This document shows positions 26,937 to 34,142 of a stretch of DNA of 64,000 nt, one piece after another. The notes beneath the pieces were generated by a model. That model had not been told where the DNA came from. It was given only the letters and a program-made list of their open reading frames with translations, and did not search any database. Origin of the DNA: Tissierella sp. MB52-C2. GTDB lineage: Bacteria; Bacillota; Clostridia; Tissierellales; Tissierellaceae. The stretch covers positions 3,140,643 to 3,204,642 of the forward strand of contig NZ_CP133261.1 of the NCBI RefSeq assembly GCF_030931715.1, given 5' to 3'. A program made the translations under genes and the position numbers. Numbering within the stretch: position 1 is the stretch's first letter; each line of letters starts with the position of its first letter.

Positions 26937-27605
26937 TTATATATCTGTTACACTAAATAACATTTTTGAAACCTTAGTTGCTTCTTCAGCATTTAAACAG
27001 AATATCTGAGACTTATCTAGTTCCATCATTTCAACCCAAGTATTATATTCTTTCTCCGTACAGAAGAAATTCATTATGTTTCAGCAGTTACCTGACCAGT
27101 TTAGATTTTTATTTAAATCCACATGGAGTATATGTAAGTCACTAGGTTCATAGCTATATAATTCACCATTTTTTATACTTACTTTAATATCAGAACCACA
27201 TTGACTACATTTTGATTCTATATTCGTATCTTGTTTGAAAGTAAAGGCTGCTCCAATAGCATCTATTGCACACATAGCAGTAAATTCTCTACCATCCTGA
27301 AGTCTTACCCTATGATTCGTAGGAATTGCTGAAACCGGATACATAAAATTAACATTTCCTTCTTCATCTACTACTAGCCCATTTTTTTCAATTAAACTAT
27401 CTAATACATTATTTACCTCTTCACCTATAATTCTCATGTCTTTTGCAATTTTAGATGTATTAGATAAATTGAATGCCCGTCTTTTATTGATGACATAATT
27501 CATCAAATATCTTCTAATTTTCTTTTCCTCTTTTGACAATCTACTATCTATACTATCTATTTTCAACTGTTCATTAGAATAGTATCTATATTCAAGTTTA
27601 TCCAC
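26937..27605 (-). CDS. saoL: MerB-like organometal lyase with Cys-Sec (in-frame UGA), SaoL-like
   Basis: Relative of alkylmercury lyase, which breaks carbon-metal bonds. Ordinary gene finding stops at TGA 27081-27083, but the frame continues 47 more codons (NIMNFFCTEKEYNTW ... FSVTDI) to TAA at 26937, giving 222 residues. C112 and D115 (TAMCAIDAIG) match MerB Cys96/Asp99, and C174-Sec175 (WSGNCU) falls where MerB has Cys159; the downstream FF...W segment is also MerB-like. A 7-bp hairpin at 27051-27069 starts 12 bases past the UGA, a plausible bacterial SECIS. Start: GTG 27605 behind AAAGGA; ATG 27623 and TTG 27635 are alternatives. Divergent from saoD. The SAO naming is recalled, not searched. 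Confidence 0.85.
27051..27069 (-). promoter_or_regulatory. Candidate SECIS hairpin of the MerB-like gene
   Basis: On the minus strand TTTCTTC pairs with GGAGAAA around loop TGTAC, 12 to 30 bases after the UGA. Distance and a G in the apical loop fit bacterial SECIS elements. Confidence 0.55.
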
Positions 27606-27775
27606 AAAACCATTCCTTTCCATTCTATTACTCAACTTATAATATCATTTTAAAAAATGATTGTTAAATAGATAATATTAATAACTTGTCCTCTTGTCAT
27701 AATATATTTAAATTGTTAATTTTTATCCAATTATGATATTATTTAGGGGATTTTAAAGATATAGGGGGAATTTTT

Positions 27776-28108
27776 GTGAAAGTTGCATATGTAATAAGTT
27801 CTGATAATGCAAGAACTATCTTAAGAGACATGGTAATACCACAGCTTGAAGCTGGTAACCATGGAGCAGAAGTGGTAGGTATGTTTTTTGTATTTGATAA
27901 TACCTTCTTATTATTGAAGGACACTGATATTGGGGAAAGGCTTCAAAAGCTACATGAAGAAACCGGTATGATACTTCTAGCCTGTGATCAGTGTGCCATT
28001 GAAAGACAAATAGAAAACAATCTTGTAAAAGATGCTGCTATTGGATGCTTCCCAGTATTATATGGTGCCCTTAATTCAGTAGAGCTTGACCAAGTAATCA
28101 CATTTTAG
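27776..28108 (+). CDS. saoD: DsrE-like small protein, SaoD-like
   Basis: 110-residue protein of the DsrE/DsrF-like sulfur-relay fold: KVAYVISSDNARTILRDMVIPQLEAGNHGAEVVGMFFVFDNT at the start, and LACDQCAIER with a CxxC in the second half plus a further Cys in AIGCFPVLY. Starts with GTG behind GGGGGA. First gene of the rightward saoD-T-E-C set. I take it as a persulfide or metal carrying partner of the neighbouring thiol and selenol proteins (inference). Here the active pair is Cys-Cys, not Sec. Confidence 0.75.
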   Translation: MKVAYVISSDNARTILRDMVIPQLEAGNHGAEVVGMFFVFDNTFLLLKDTDIGERLQKLHEETGMILLACDQCAIERQIENNLVKDAAIGCFPVLYGALNSVELDQVITF

Positions 28109-28109
28109 A

Positions 28110-28135
28110 ACAAGGTCCGTTAATACGGGCCTTGT
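28110..28135 (+). other. Strong hairpin between saoD and saoT
   Basis: ACAAGGTCCGT and ACGGGCCTTGT with loop TAAT, two bases past the saoD stop and followed by CTTATT, a weak T-run. It could be a partial terminator that lowers expression of the Sec gene downstream, or a 3'-end stabiliser of saoD mRNA. Confidence 0.55.
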
Positions 28136-28160
28136 CTTATTAGACCATGGAGGTGGAAGT

Positions 28161-28430
28161 ATGTCTAAGGTTTTAGTGGAATTTATCAACACATGATCTG
28201 GATGTGACGGTTATACCCGTGCTGTAGAGGATGCTGCAGCTAAACATAAGGATAAAGTAGATGTAAAGATTTATTATGCAGGTAAAAACATGGACTATAT
28301 AAAAAAATATGGAGTTATATTTCGAGGAACTTTAATTATAAATGAAAAAAAGAAAATTCAAAGAATATCTAAGGATATTATTGAAAAAGAAATTGAATCT
28401 GCAGTAAGAGAATTAGAAAATAGGAAGTGA
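28161..28430 (+). CDS. saoT: Thioredoxin-like selenoprotein (Sec-x-x-Cys), SaoT-like
   Basis: 89 residues if TGA 28194-28196 is read as selenocysteine: MSKVLVEFINTUSGCDGYTR, with the Sec12-x-x-Cys15 motif where thioredoxin-fold proteins hold CxxC. Downstream reading continues uninterrupted through VDVKIYYAGKNMDYIKKYGV and GTLIINEKKKIQ to TGA at 28428, overlapping saoE. GGAGGTGG precedes ATG 28161. A short hairpin ACGG-TTATAC-CCGT starts 11 bases after the UGA. The fold (beta strand, UxxC, later GTLIIN as in GTP-type thioredoxin-like proteins) supports redox or metal transfer. It is missed by normal ORF calling because only 11 codons precede the UGA. Confidence 0.85.
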
Positions 28431-28435
28431 TTTTA

Positions 28436-29533
28436 TTGTTATTATTAAAATTTTTAAAAGATATTTTATTATCTTCAATTAATTTATTAAATGGTGCTTC
28501 AGGTTGGCTTGTTTTTAGTTACATAGTTGCAGGACTCCTTCACGATGTTATAACCCCAGCTAGATTTCATAAATCCTTGGGAAACACTAAAATCAGCTCC
28601 ATTTTTAAATCAACCATATCAGGTATGTGTCTGCCTATTTGCAGCTGTGGGACAATTCCCCTTGGTATTAGCTTATACTACTCTGGAGCTTATGTAGGAC
28701 CCACATTGGCATTTATGGCTTCTACACCTGCCCTTAATCCCATAGCCTTAATACTTAGCTATGGACTATTGGGAAAGGAATTGACCATGATAAATGTAGC
28801 TGCAGGATTTCTACTCCCTTTTATTATTGGAATAATAGGCAATAAATTAGGTGGAGATGAGTTAAGAAAGCCTAACCTAGAGGAAGAGATAATGTTAGCA
28901 TCATTGGATCAGACAGAAAAGATTCCTTTATTAGAAAAATTAAAATCAGGTATGCATTGGGCTATACATGATTTAGCCACAGTTTTAAGCAAATATGTGG
29001 TTTTGGGAATGTTATTCGGTGGATTTATCTTAACTGTATTTCCAGATTCATTTATACAGAAATACTTAGGAAATCCTAGTATGTTGTCCCTTTGGAATGT
29101 GGCAATCCTGGCAGCATTGATGTATGTTTGTGCAGTTGGACATATTCCGTTCATAGCAGCTTTAATCGCCAGTGGAGCTTCACCTGGAGCCGCAATTACC
29201 TTTTTAATGGCAGGGGCAGCTACTAATATTCCAGAACTATTAAGTATATATAAGATGATTGGTAAAAAAACTGCTATTATATATGGTTTAGTAATCTCTA
29301 TTTTTGCATTTAGTGTTGGATATTTGACCAACTTATGGTTGATGCCTGGATTTAAACCTGCCATTAATTTCAATAAAATCGATAATAGTATTGAAAGTGC
29401 AAATAAATTTCTGTTTACTTTACCAGAACCGCTTAAATATTTATGTTCTCTTATAATTTTCTTATTTTTCTTAAAGGCTATATATCCGAAAATCAAAGAC
29501 TTATCCAGAAGTCTTGCAAAGCAAACGAGGTAG
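28436..29533 (+). CDS. saoE: Permease of the DUF318/YraQ type, SaoE-like
   Basis: About 365 residues with some eight membrane segments. It carries GMCLPICSCGTIPLGISLYYSGA, a Cys-rich motif of this permease family, the repeat-like STPALNPIAL, and GHIPFIAALIASGASPGAA plus FLMAGAATNIPELLS in the second half, which mirror the first half. Relatives are linked to export of metals or small toxic ions. I favour TTG 28436 as start (AGGA ten bases upstream); GTG 28427 overlaps the saoT stop but is too near the ribosome site. Ends one ribosome site before saoC. Confidence 0.75.
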   Translation: MLLLKFLKDILLSSINLLNGASGWLVFSYIVAGLLHDVITPARFHKSLGNTKISSIFKSTISGMCLPICSCGTIPLGISLYYSGAYVGPTLAFMASTPALNPIALILSYGLLGKELTMINVAAGFLLPFIIGIIGNKLGGDELRKPNLEEEIMLASLDQTEKIPLLEKLKSGMHWAIHDLATVLSKYVVLGMLFGGFILTVFPDSFIQKYLGNPSMLSLWNVAILAALMYVCAVGHIPFIAALIASGASPGAAITFLMAGAATNIPELLSIYKMIGKKTAIIYGLVISIFAFSVGYLTNLWLMPGFKPAINFNKIDNSIESANKFLFTLPEPLKYLCSLIIFLFFLKAIYPKIKDLSRSLAKQTR

Positions 29534-29537
29534 AGAA

Positions 29538-30008
29538 ATGAAAAAAAGTACTAAAATTATATTAATAGGATTGATACTCTTTATATTGGGCTTCTATGCT
29601 TATTATTTAGAAAACGGCAATACTTTGCAGGCCTTAGGAGTAGAACCAGACAATGAACTTCTTCTTTATTTTAATGAAACTCATCCTGAGAATAAAGTAA
29701 TACTGTGTGGATATGAAGATTTAAATGATGATGGACGTAAGGATTTACTGGTTATATATAATGAATCTCATAAAAAAAATGCAATGGTTGTAGTTATAGA
29801 TACAGGTAATGGATTTAAATTATCTGAACATGTAAAGGCTCCCATAGATAATCAAGTAATTGAGTTTAAAGATATTGACAAAACTGGGCCAATAGAATTT
29901 ATTATCTCTGGTTCAAAGGATGGTAATTTCGGATACTCTATATTTAGACTAATTGATGATATTGAAATAAGAGATTTATTTGGTGAAGGTATGGAAGATT
30001 GTTGCTAA
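29538..30008 (+). CDS. saoC: Membrane-anchored protein with C-terminal Cys-Cys, SaoC-like
   Basis: 156 residues. An N-terminal membrane segment (about 5-24) anchors an external domain with a FG-GAP/VCBS-like stretch (LNDDGRKDLLVIYNE and ISGSKDGNFGYSIFRL). The chain ends exactly in ...MEDCC, a vicinal Cys-Cys carboxy end that could bind a metal; relatives of the SAO set are described as Cys-Cys-COOH proteins (recalled). Start ATG 29538 follows GAGG in the end of saoE. Last gene of the rightward operon before a strong terminator. Confidence 0.75.
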   Translation: MKKSTKIILIGLILFILGFYAYYLENGNTLQALGVEPDNELLLYFNETHPENKVILCGYEDLNDDGRKDLLVIYNESHKKNAMVVVIDTGNGFKLSEHVKAPIDNQVIEFKDIDKTGPIEFIISGSKDGNFGYSIFRLIDDIEIRDLFGEGMEDCC

Positions 30009-30057
30009 AAACAAAGAGCTGCTGAGAAGTAATTACTTCTCAGCAGCTCTTTGTTTT
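30008..30057. terminator. 50-nt perfect palindrome, bidirectional terminator
   Basis: Arms of 25 bases (aaaacaaagagctgctgag.. and complement) centred at 30032/30033, between the convergent saoC and metallochaperone genes. T-runs exist on both strands. Confidence 0.88.
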
Positions 30058-30061
30058 CCCA

Positions 30062-30493
30062 CTATTTATTAGCTTTTATTGCCTTATTTATAGTTTCCAT
30101 TATAATTGAACCACAACATCTACCTAATGGATTATTTAAGGTACAGTTTCCATTCTCCATTGCCCCTGTAATTTTTATAACATCATTCATATTTTCTGCA
30201 CCTTGATTTATTACAGCATCTATAATTTCTTCTTCAGTAACCTTACTACAATAACATATATACTTAGGGTCGGCATCCTTCTTGAACCATATAGGCACCT
30301 TTATTTCTGTCCTATTAAAAATATCTTCTCTATCTAAATTATAATATACTACGTCACAGTCTTCACTCATACACAAATAATAAATCTCTTTATCAGGAAC
30401 TTTCTCAGCAAGACTTTCTGTTACTAGATGCTTTACAGTTATACTTTTTACCTTTTTTCCTGATTGATTACACCTCGGACATTCTATTCCCAT
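30062..30493 (-). CDS. CopZ-type zinc/[2Fe-2S] metallochaperone-like protein
   Basis: 143-residue Cys-rich protein. The N-terminus holds a zinc-ribbon start IECPRCNQSG (C5, C8) completed by YLCMSEDCDVVYY; the second half YICYCSKVTEEEI ... NGNCTLNNPLGRCCGSII resembles the BFD-like [2Fe-2S] domain (CxC and later Cys). The same two-part layout forms the N-terminal part of Archaeoglobus CopZ (family knowledge). No signal peptide, so cytosolic. It is preceded by a MerR-type operator almost identical to that of merR, so it belongs to the metal regulon. Some relatives of this family are annotated as selenoproteins (recalled); here all are Cys. Confidence 0.75.
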   Translation of the reverse strand: MGIECPRCNQSGKKVKSITVKHLVTESLAEKVPDKEIYYLCMSEDCDVVYYNLDREDIFNRTEIKVPIWFKKDADPKYICYCSKVTEEEIIDAVINQGAENMNDVIKITGAMENGNCTLNNPLGRCCGSIIMETINKAIKANK

Positions 30494-30519
30494 AAACCCA
30501 CACCCCTTTACTTAGTTTT

Positions 30520-30551
30520 ATTATAAACCTTAAAGTAAACTTTAATGTCAA
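30520..30551 (-). promoter_or_regulatory. MerR-type operator/promoter of the metallochaperone gene
   Basis: TTGACA (30546-30551) and TATAAT (30520-30525) are separated by 20 bases, too long for normal sigma-A use and typical of MerR-family promoters that are twisted open by the activator. The spacer holds a dyad, ACTTTAAGGT with a partial partner TTAAAGT. It matches the operator at 32278-32309 at most positions. Confidence 0.85.
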
Positions 30552-30588
30552 GTTATATTATAAAACATATGTCCTTATTATGAAATAT

Positions 30589-30618
30589 AAAAATGGAGCT
30601 TAAATAAGCTCCATTTTT
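30589..30618 (-). terminator. Terminator after the merR-lipoprotein operon
   Basis: Stem aaaaatggagctta with its complement, loop AA, T-run on the minus strand, 13 bases past the lipoprotein stop. Confidence 0.85.
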
Positions 30619-30630
30619 ATGTTTATTAAT

Positions 30631-31833
30631 CTAATTATTACTAGCAGTGCTTTCTTCAATTCCATCTACGGCTTTTGCCTTGACTAACCATTCCTCATAG
30701 GTATCTCCAATTGGAAAGTTTGTATCAATATTTTCTTTTATGAATGTATTAAAATCTTCAATGCCGCAAGTCTCAAGTAAATCCGTTGACATGAACTTTT
30801 GAATATCATTTATATTTGGAATTTCTTCTTCTGGAATTTCAAAATCATAGAAATATTGAATATAATTATCTAAATTCTCCTCAGAAAATTTCCATGTAAT
30901 AGTTCTACCTTCTGCTACAGTCTTCATATATACAGTTTTTAATCCAACTTCTGGAGCAGTACCAAATCCTTCTGCAAACATCATTGAAGCATTGTAAGGA
31001 TGTTCATATAGATATTTAATAGATAAAGCGTGGGCAAGTACTAGCCTTTTTGCTAATTCTGGATGATCATTTAAAAAATCATTGTTCATACAATAAATAC
31101 AGCATATACCCCATCCTTCATCCATATTATCTGAAACATGGGCACCCCATCCTGTAGCCATGATACGGCCAAAACCTTCAAATTCTACCATAGATCCATA
31201 AGGGTCACAAGCAGAAAAAGCATCAAGCTGTCCAGCTTTTAATGCAAACACCTTATCTTTATCACCCATATCAACCACTTCATAGTTTTCTAATCCCACT
31301 GGAATATCCAATTCTTCTGCCCAGTTTCTCCATTCTGGTCTTGTTTCTGCCCCTGAACCAATGGCTAAAGTTTTACCGATTAAATCCTTTGGTTCTTTTA
31401 TATCATTGCTTACAACTAAATATCTAGAACCCCCTAAATGATTTGCTGCTGCCATAAATAATGGTGCTCCTTGATTAACTGATTTAATAGCACCTTCAAT
31501 TCCTTGGTATCCTACGTGCATTTCACCTGAAGACATAGCTTCCATGATTTTACCAGTCTTCGTAACAACTACATTTAGACCCAATGCTTCGTAAATTCCA
31601 GCTTTTTCTCCTATAATAGATGGAACCATATGGTCACAATCTCTGTATCCCAATTGGATTACGAAATCCTTATCTCCAGCTGATAGCTCTCCTAATTCAT
31701 ATTTGGCTACCTCTACAGTTGGATCATAGTCAACCTCTTGAATTACAGTATTTTTGCTGCTGTCTGTACATCCTACTACAACTGCTGCCATCATTGCCAA
31801 TACTAAACTCATAGCAATAATTCTTTTTTTCAT
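30631..31833 (-). CDS. ABC substrate-binding lipoprotein (NMT1/SsuA-like) in the metal regulon
   Basis: 400 residues. Lipoprotein signal with lipobox VVVGC at about residue 22, then a periplasmic-binding-like fold of the NMT1/SsuA sort: QLGYRDCDHMVPSIIGEKAGIYEALGL, SSGEMHVGYQGIEGAI, FALKAGQLDAFSACDP. Unusual cysteines GWGICCIYCMNND may bind a soft metal. It overlaps merR by four bases and is driven by the merR promoter. Its partner transporter is probably the SaoP/SaoA pair encoded just upstream, though that set has its own binding protein. Confidence 0.8.
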   Translation of the reverse strand: MKKRIIAMSLVLAMMAAVVVGCTDSSKNTVIQEVDYDPTVEVAKYELGELSAGDKDFVIQLGYRDCDHMVPSIIGEKAGIYEALGLNVVVTKTGKIMEAMSSGEMHVGYQGIEGAIKSVNQGAPLFMAAANHLGGSRYLVVSNDIKEPKDLIGKTLAIGSGAETRPEWRNWAEELDIPVGLENYEVVDMGDKDKVFALKAGQLDAFSACDPYGSMVEFEGFGRIMATGWGAHVSDNMDEGWGICCIYCMNNDFLNDHPELAKRLVLAHALSIKYLYEHPYNASMMFAEGFGTAPEVGLKTVYMKTVAEGRTITWKFSEENLDNYIQYFYDFEIPEEEIPNINDIQKFMSTDLLETCGIEDFNTFIKENIDTNFPIGDTYEEWLVKAKAVDGIEESTASNN

Positions 31834-32261
31834 ATTACATTTCCCCCTATTTTTTTATCTTGTTCTTCTTCAATGCCTTCAATATAATGACATATTTTGC
31901 CCTTACATCCATCTACTTTTTTTGCATCAGATAAATATTTTTCCAATTTATCATTTTCCTTCTGAAGTCTAGCTATTTCTGTTTTTATAAAAGATATCTT
32001 TTCCTGTATCTTACTACTTACATAATTACAAGGGGCTATTCCACTATCTTTTAGCATCAATATTTTTTTTATTTCTTCCAATTCAAAACCTAGGCTTCTA
32101 GCTTTTTTTATGAAAAGTAATCTTTCTATATCTTTTTCATCAAATATTCTATAGTTATTATCTCGCCTTTTTACTTCTCCTAATAAGCCTTGGCTATCAT
32201 AATATCTAACGGCAGAACTATTAAGTCTGGTGATTTTACATATATCTTTGATAAATAACAT
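31830..32261 (-). CDS. MerR-family metal-responsive regulator
   Basis: 143 residues. N-terminal MerR helix-turn-helix (FIKDICKITRLNSSAVRYYDSQGLL, DNNYRIFDEKDIERL), a long dimer helix, and cysteines C78, C119 and C124 (GIAPCNY; DGCKGKICHYIEG), placed like the metal-binding Cys 82/117/126 of Hg-MerR or those of the CadR/ZntR group. It starts the leftward merR-lipoprotein operon behind its own 20-bp-spacer promoter, so it is self-regulated, and very likely controls the metallochaperone gene as well. The inducer (Hg, organo-Hg, As or Sb type) is not readable. Confidence 0.88.
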   Translation of the reverse strand: MLFIKDICKITRLNSSAVRYYDSQGLLGEVKRRDNNYRIFDEKDIERLLFIKKARSLGFELEEIKKILMLKDSGIAPCNYVSSKIQEKISFIKTEIARLQKENDKLEKYLSDAKKVDGCKGKICHYIEGIEEEQDKKIGGNVI

Positions 32262-32277
32262 GGGCTGTTACCCTCCT

Positions 32278-32309
32278 ATTATAAACCTTAAAGTCGACTT
32301 CAATGTCAA
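32278..32309 (-). promoter_or_regulatory. MerR-type operator/promoter of merR
   Basis: TTGACA (32304-32309) and TATAAT (32278-32283) with a 20-base spacer containing the dyad TTGAAGTCGACTTTAAGG. Classic over-long spacer of MerR-controlled promoters. Confidence 0.9.
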
Positions 32310-32321
32310 TAGAAAAAATCT

Positions 32322-32344
32322 CCACCAGTTTTTCTAACTGGTGG
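32322..32344 (-). terminator. Terminator after saoP
   Basis: Stem CCACCAGTT / AACTGGTGG, five-base loop, T-run on the minus strand, six bases after the saoP stop at 32351; separates saoBAP from merR. Confidence 0.85.
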
Positions 32345-32350
32345 ATGATT

Positions 32351-33178
32351 TTAATCTGCTTTCCACCTAAGTAATATACTTTCAATTAAGAGCATCAATC
32401 TATCAATACCAAATCCAATTAAAGCAGCTATAAACATATATGCTATAATTGTATGAGTTTCCATTCTAGATTGAGCTTCTACCATACAGTAGCCGAACCC
32501 GGCACTGGTCGCTATGAACTCCGCTCAGATAACAGACATCCAGCCCATACCAATGGATAGTCTTAAACCAGTAATAATCCCTGGCAACGACCCTGGAAGT
32601 ACAATATCTTTAATAATATCCATAGTCTTTGCACCCATACTCCGTGCTGCATTGTAATAATCTTTACTAATGTCTTGGACTCCTGCAATAGTATTTAAAA
32701 TAATTGTAAAAATACCAGAAAAGGCAATCATAAAAATCGTAGGTCCGTCACCAAGACCAAACCAAATAATAGACAGTGGTACCCATGCCATTATAGGAAC
32801 CTGTCTTAAAGAGTTTATAAAAGGCGCAAAAGCTCTTAACATAGTCTTAGAATATCCCATAGTCATTCCAATAGGTAGTCCAATAATAAATGCATAAAAA
32901 GCACCTGTTAAAACACGCCTCATAGTAATACCAATATTCCTAAGTACGTATAAATCTGTAATAGCCTTAAATAAAGCTTCCATTACACTTTTTAAGGAAG
33001 GGAAAAGAAAAGGTTTATCAACGATTTCTGCTGCAACCCACCATATTGCGGCAATTACTATTAATGCAATTGGTGTATAAATATTGAAGTCTTTTCCATT
33101 GAGCTTTCTCCAATTATTTCTATCTTTCATCTTAGTAGCATGTACCATTCTCTTTACATCTTTTTCTTGAGAATTCAA
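32351..33178 (-). CDS. saoP: ABC transporter permease with in-frame UGA (Sec), SaoP-like
   Basis: Inner-membrane permease of the SsuC/TauC (BPD_transp) sort, 275 residues if TGA 32525-32527 is read as Sec218. The N-terminal part has the permease fold with RQVPIMAWVPLSIIWFGLGDGPTIF and the EAA-like loop NAARSMGAKTMDIIKDIVLPGSLPGIITGLRLSIGMGWMSVI. After the UGA the frame resumes as AEFIATSAGFGYCMVEAQ, exactly where normal permeases read AAEM..., and ends with a last membrane segment and LLRWKAD. A hairpin at 32487-32507 starts about 17 bases past the UGA. TTG 33178 is chosen as start, eight bases past GGAGG; GTG 33187 lies in the ribosome site. Between saoA and the terminator. Confidence 0.88.
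32487..32507 (-). promoter_or_regulatory. Candidate SECIS hairpin of saoP
   Basis: CAGT-GCC pairs with GGC-T-ACTG (one bulged T) around loop GGGTTC, 18 to 38 bases after the UGA on the minus strand. Confidence 0.55.
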
Positions 33179-33283
33179 ATTTGTCACCTCCTTTTAAAAC
33201 ATCTTTAAAAAAGCCCTATTAACTATTCTAATAGAAGCTTATTATCTTACCCTAAACTTTTGTTATTCTTAAAGAACACCAGT

Positions 33284-34129
33284 CTAAATAAATGCTGCCT
33301 TCTTACTATCTTTTTTCTCTGTTTTCTGAATAAACTCTAATAATTCCTCATCTCCTTGATTTTTCACTTCTCCATTTAAGGCAGATCTTAAAACATCAGA
33401 TAGTTCATTAGTATATTGATGATATTTTTCACTTTTTCTATCTCTAGGTCTAGGAAGTTCTATCTTTATATCTGCCAATATCCTTCCATGATCCCTAGAC
33501 ATAACTATAACTCTATCACTTAAATAAATAGCTTCATCTACATCATGGGTAACCATAAGTGCAGTCTTGTTACTTCCTTGCAGCATTGCTTCTAACTGTA
33601 CCTGAAGCATCTGACGCATCTGAAAATCAACTGCACCTAGGGGCTCATCCATTAATAATATCTTTGGATCACAGGCTAAAGCCCTTAATAAAGCAACTCT
33701 CTGTTTCATTCCACCAGATATTTCATGGATATAATAATTTTCGTATTCTTCAAGGTGTGCCATCGTTAATAGCTCTTTAAGTCTTTCTTGACGTTGTTTT
33801 CTTGGTATTCCTTGCTTCTTCATTGGATAAACAATATTTTCTCCTACTTTCATCCAAGGAAAAAGTGCATAATTTTGAAATACAAAGGCTCTATCTGGCC
33901 CAGGCTTGTTTACATCTTTACCATCTATTGTAATATTTCCACCTTCATGTTTTAAAAAACCTGCAATAATATTTAGTGTTGTCGTCTTTCCACAGCCCGA
34001 TGGCCCTAATAGTGACACAAATTCTCCTTCCCTTACATCAAAGGAAATATCCTGCAATACAGTATTCATTGACTTCTTATCTCTTCTATTGGAAAAAACC
34101 TTAGTAATTCCTTTCACTGATATTGACAT
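33284..34129 (-). CDS. saoA: ABC transporter ATP-binding protein, SaoA-like
   Basis: ATPase of the nitrate/sulfonate/taurine importer sort. 281 residues: Walker A LLGPSGCGKTTTLNII, Q-loop AFVFQNYALFPWMKV, signature HEISGGMKQRVALLRALA, Walker B ILLMDEPLGAVDFQMR, H-loop MVTHDVDEAIYLSD. The C-terminal tail (about 230-281) is a short lysine-rich extension. Encoded 13 bases after saoB and 96 before saoP, so it energises the SaoP/SaoB importer. Confidence 0.9.
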   Translation of the reverse strand: MSISVKGITKVFSNRRDKKSMNTVLQDISFDVREGEFVSLLGPSGCGKTTTLNIIAGFLKHEGGNITIDGKDVNKPGPDRAFVFQNYALFPWMKVGENIVYPMKKQGIPRKQRQERLKELLTMAHLEEYENYYIHEISGGMKQRVALLRALACDPKILLMDEPLGAVDFQMRQMLQVQLEAMLQGSNKTALMVTHDVDEAIYLSDRVIVMSRDHGRILADIKIELPRPRDRKSEKYHQYTNELSDVLRSALNGEVKNQGDEELLEFIQKTEKKDSKKAAFI

Positions 34130-34142
34130 ATCTTCACCTTTC

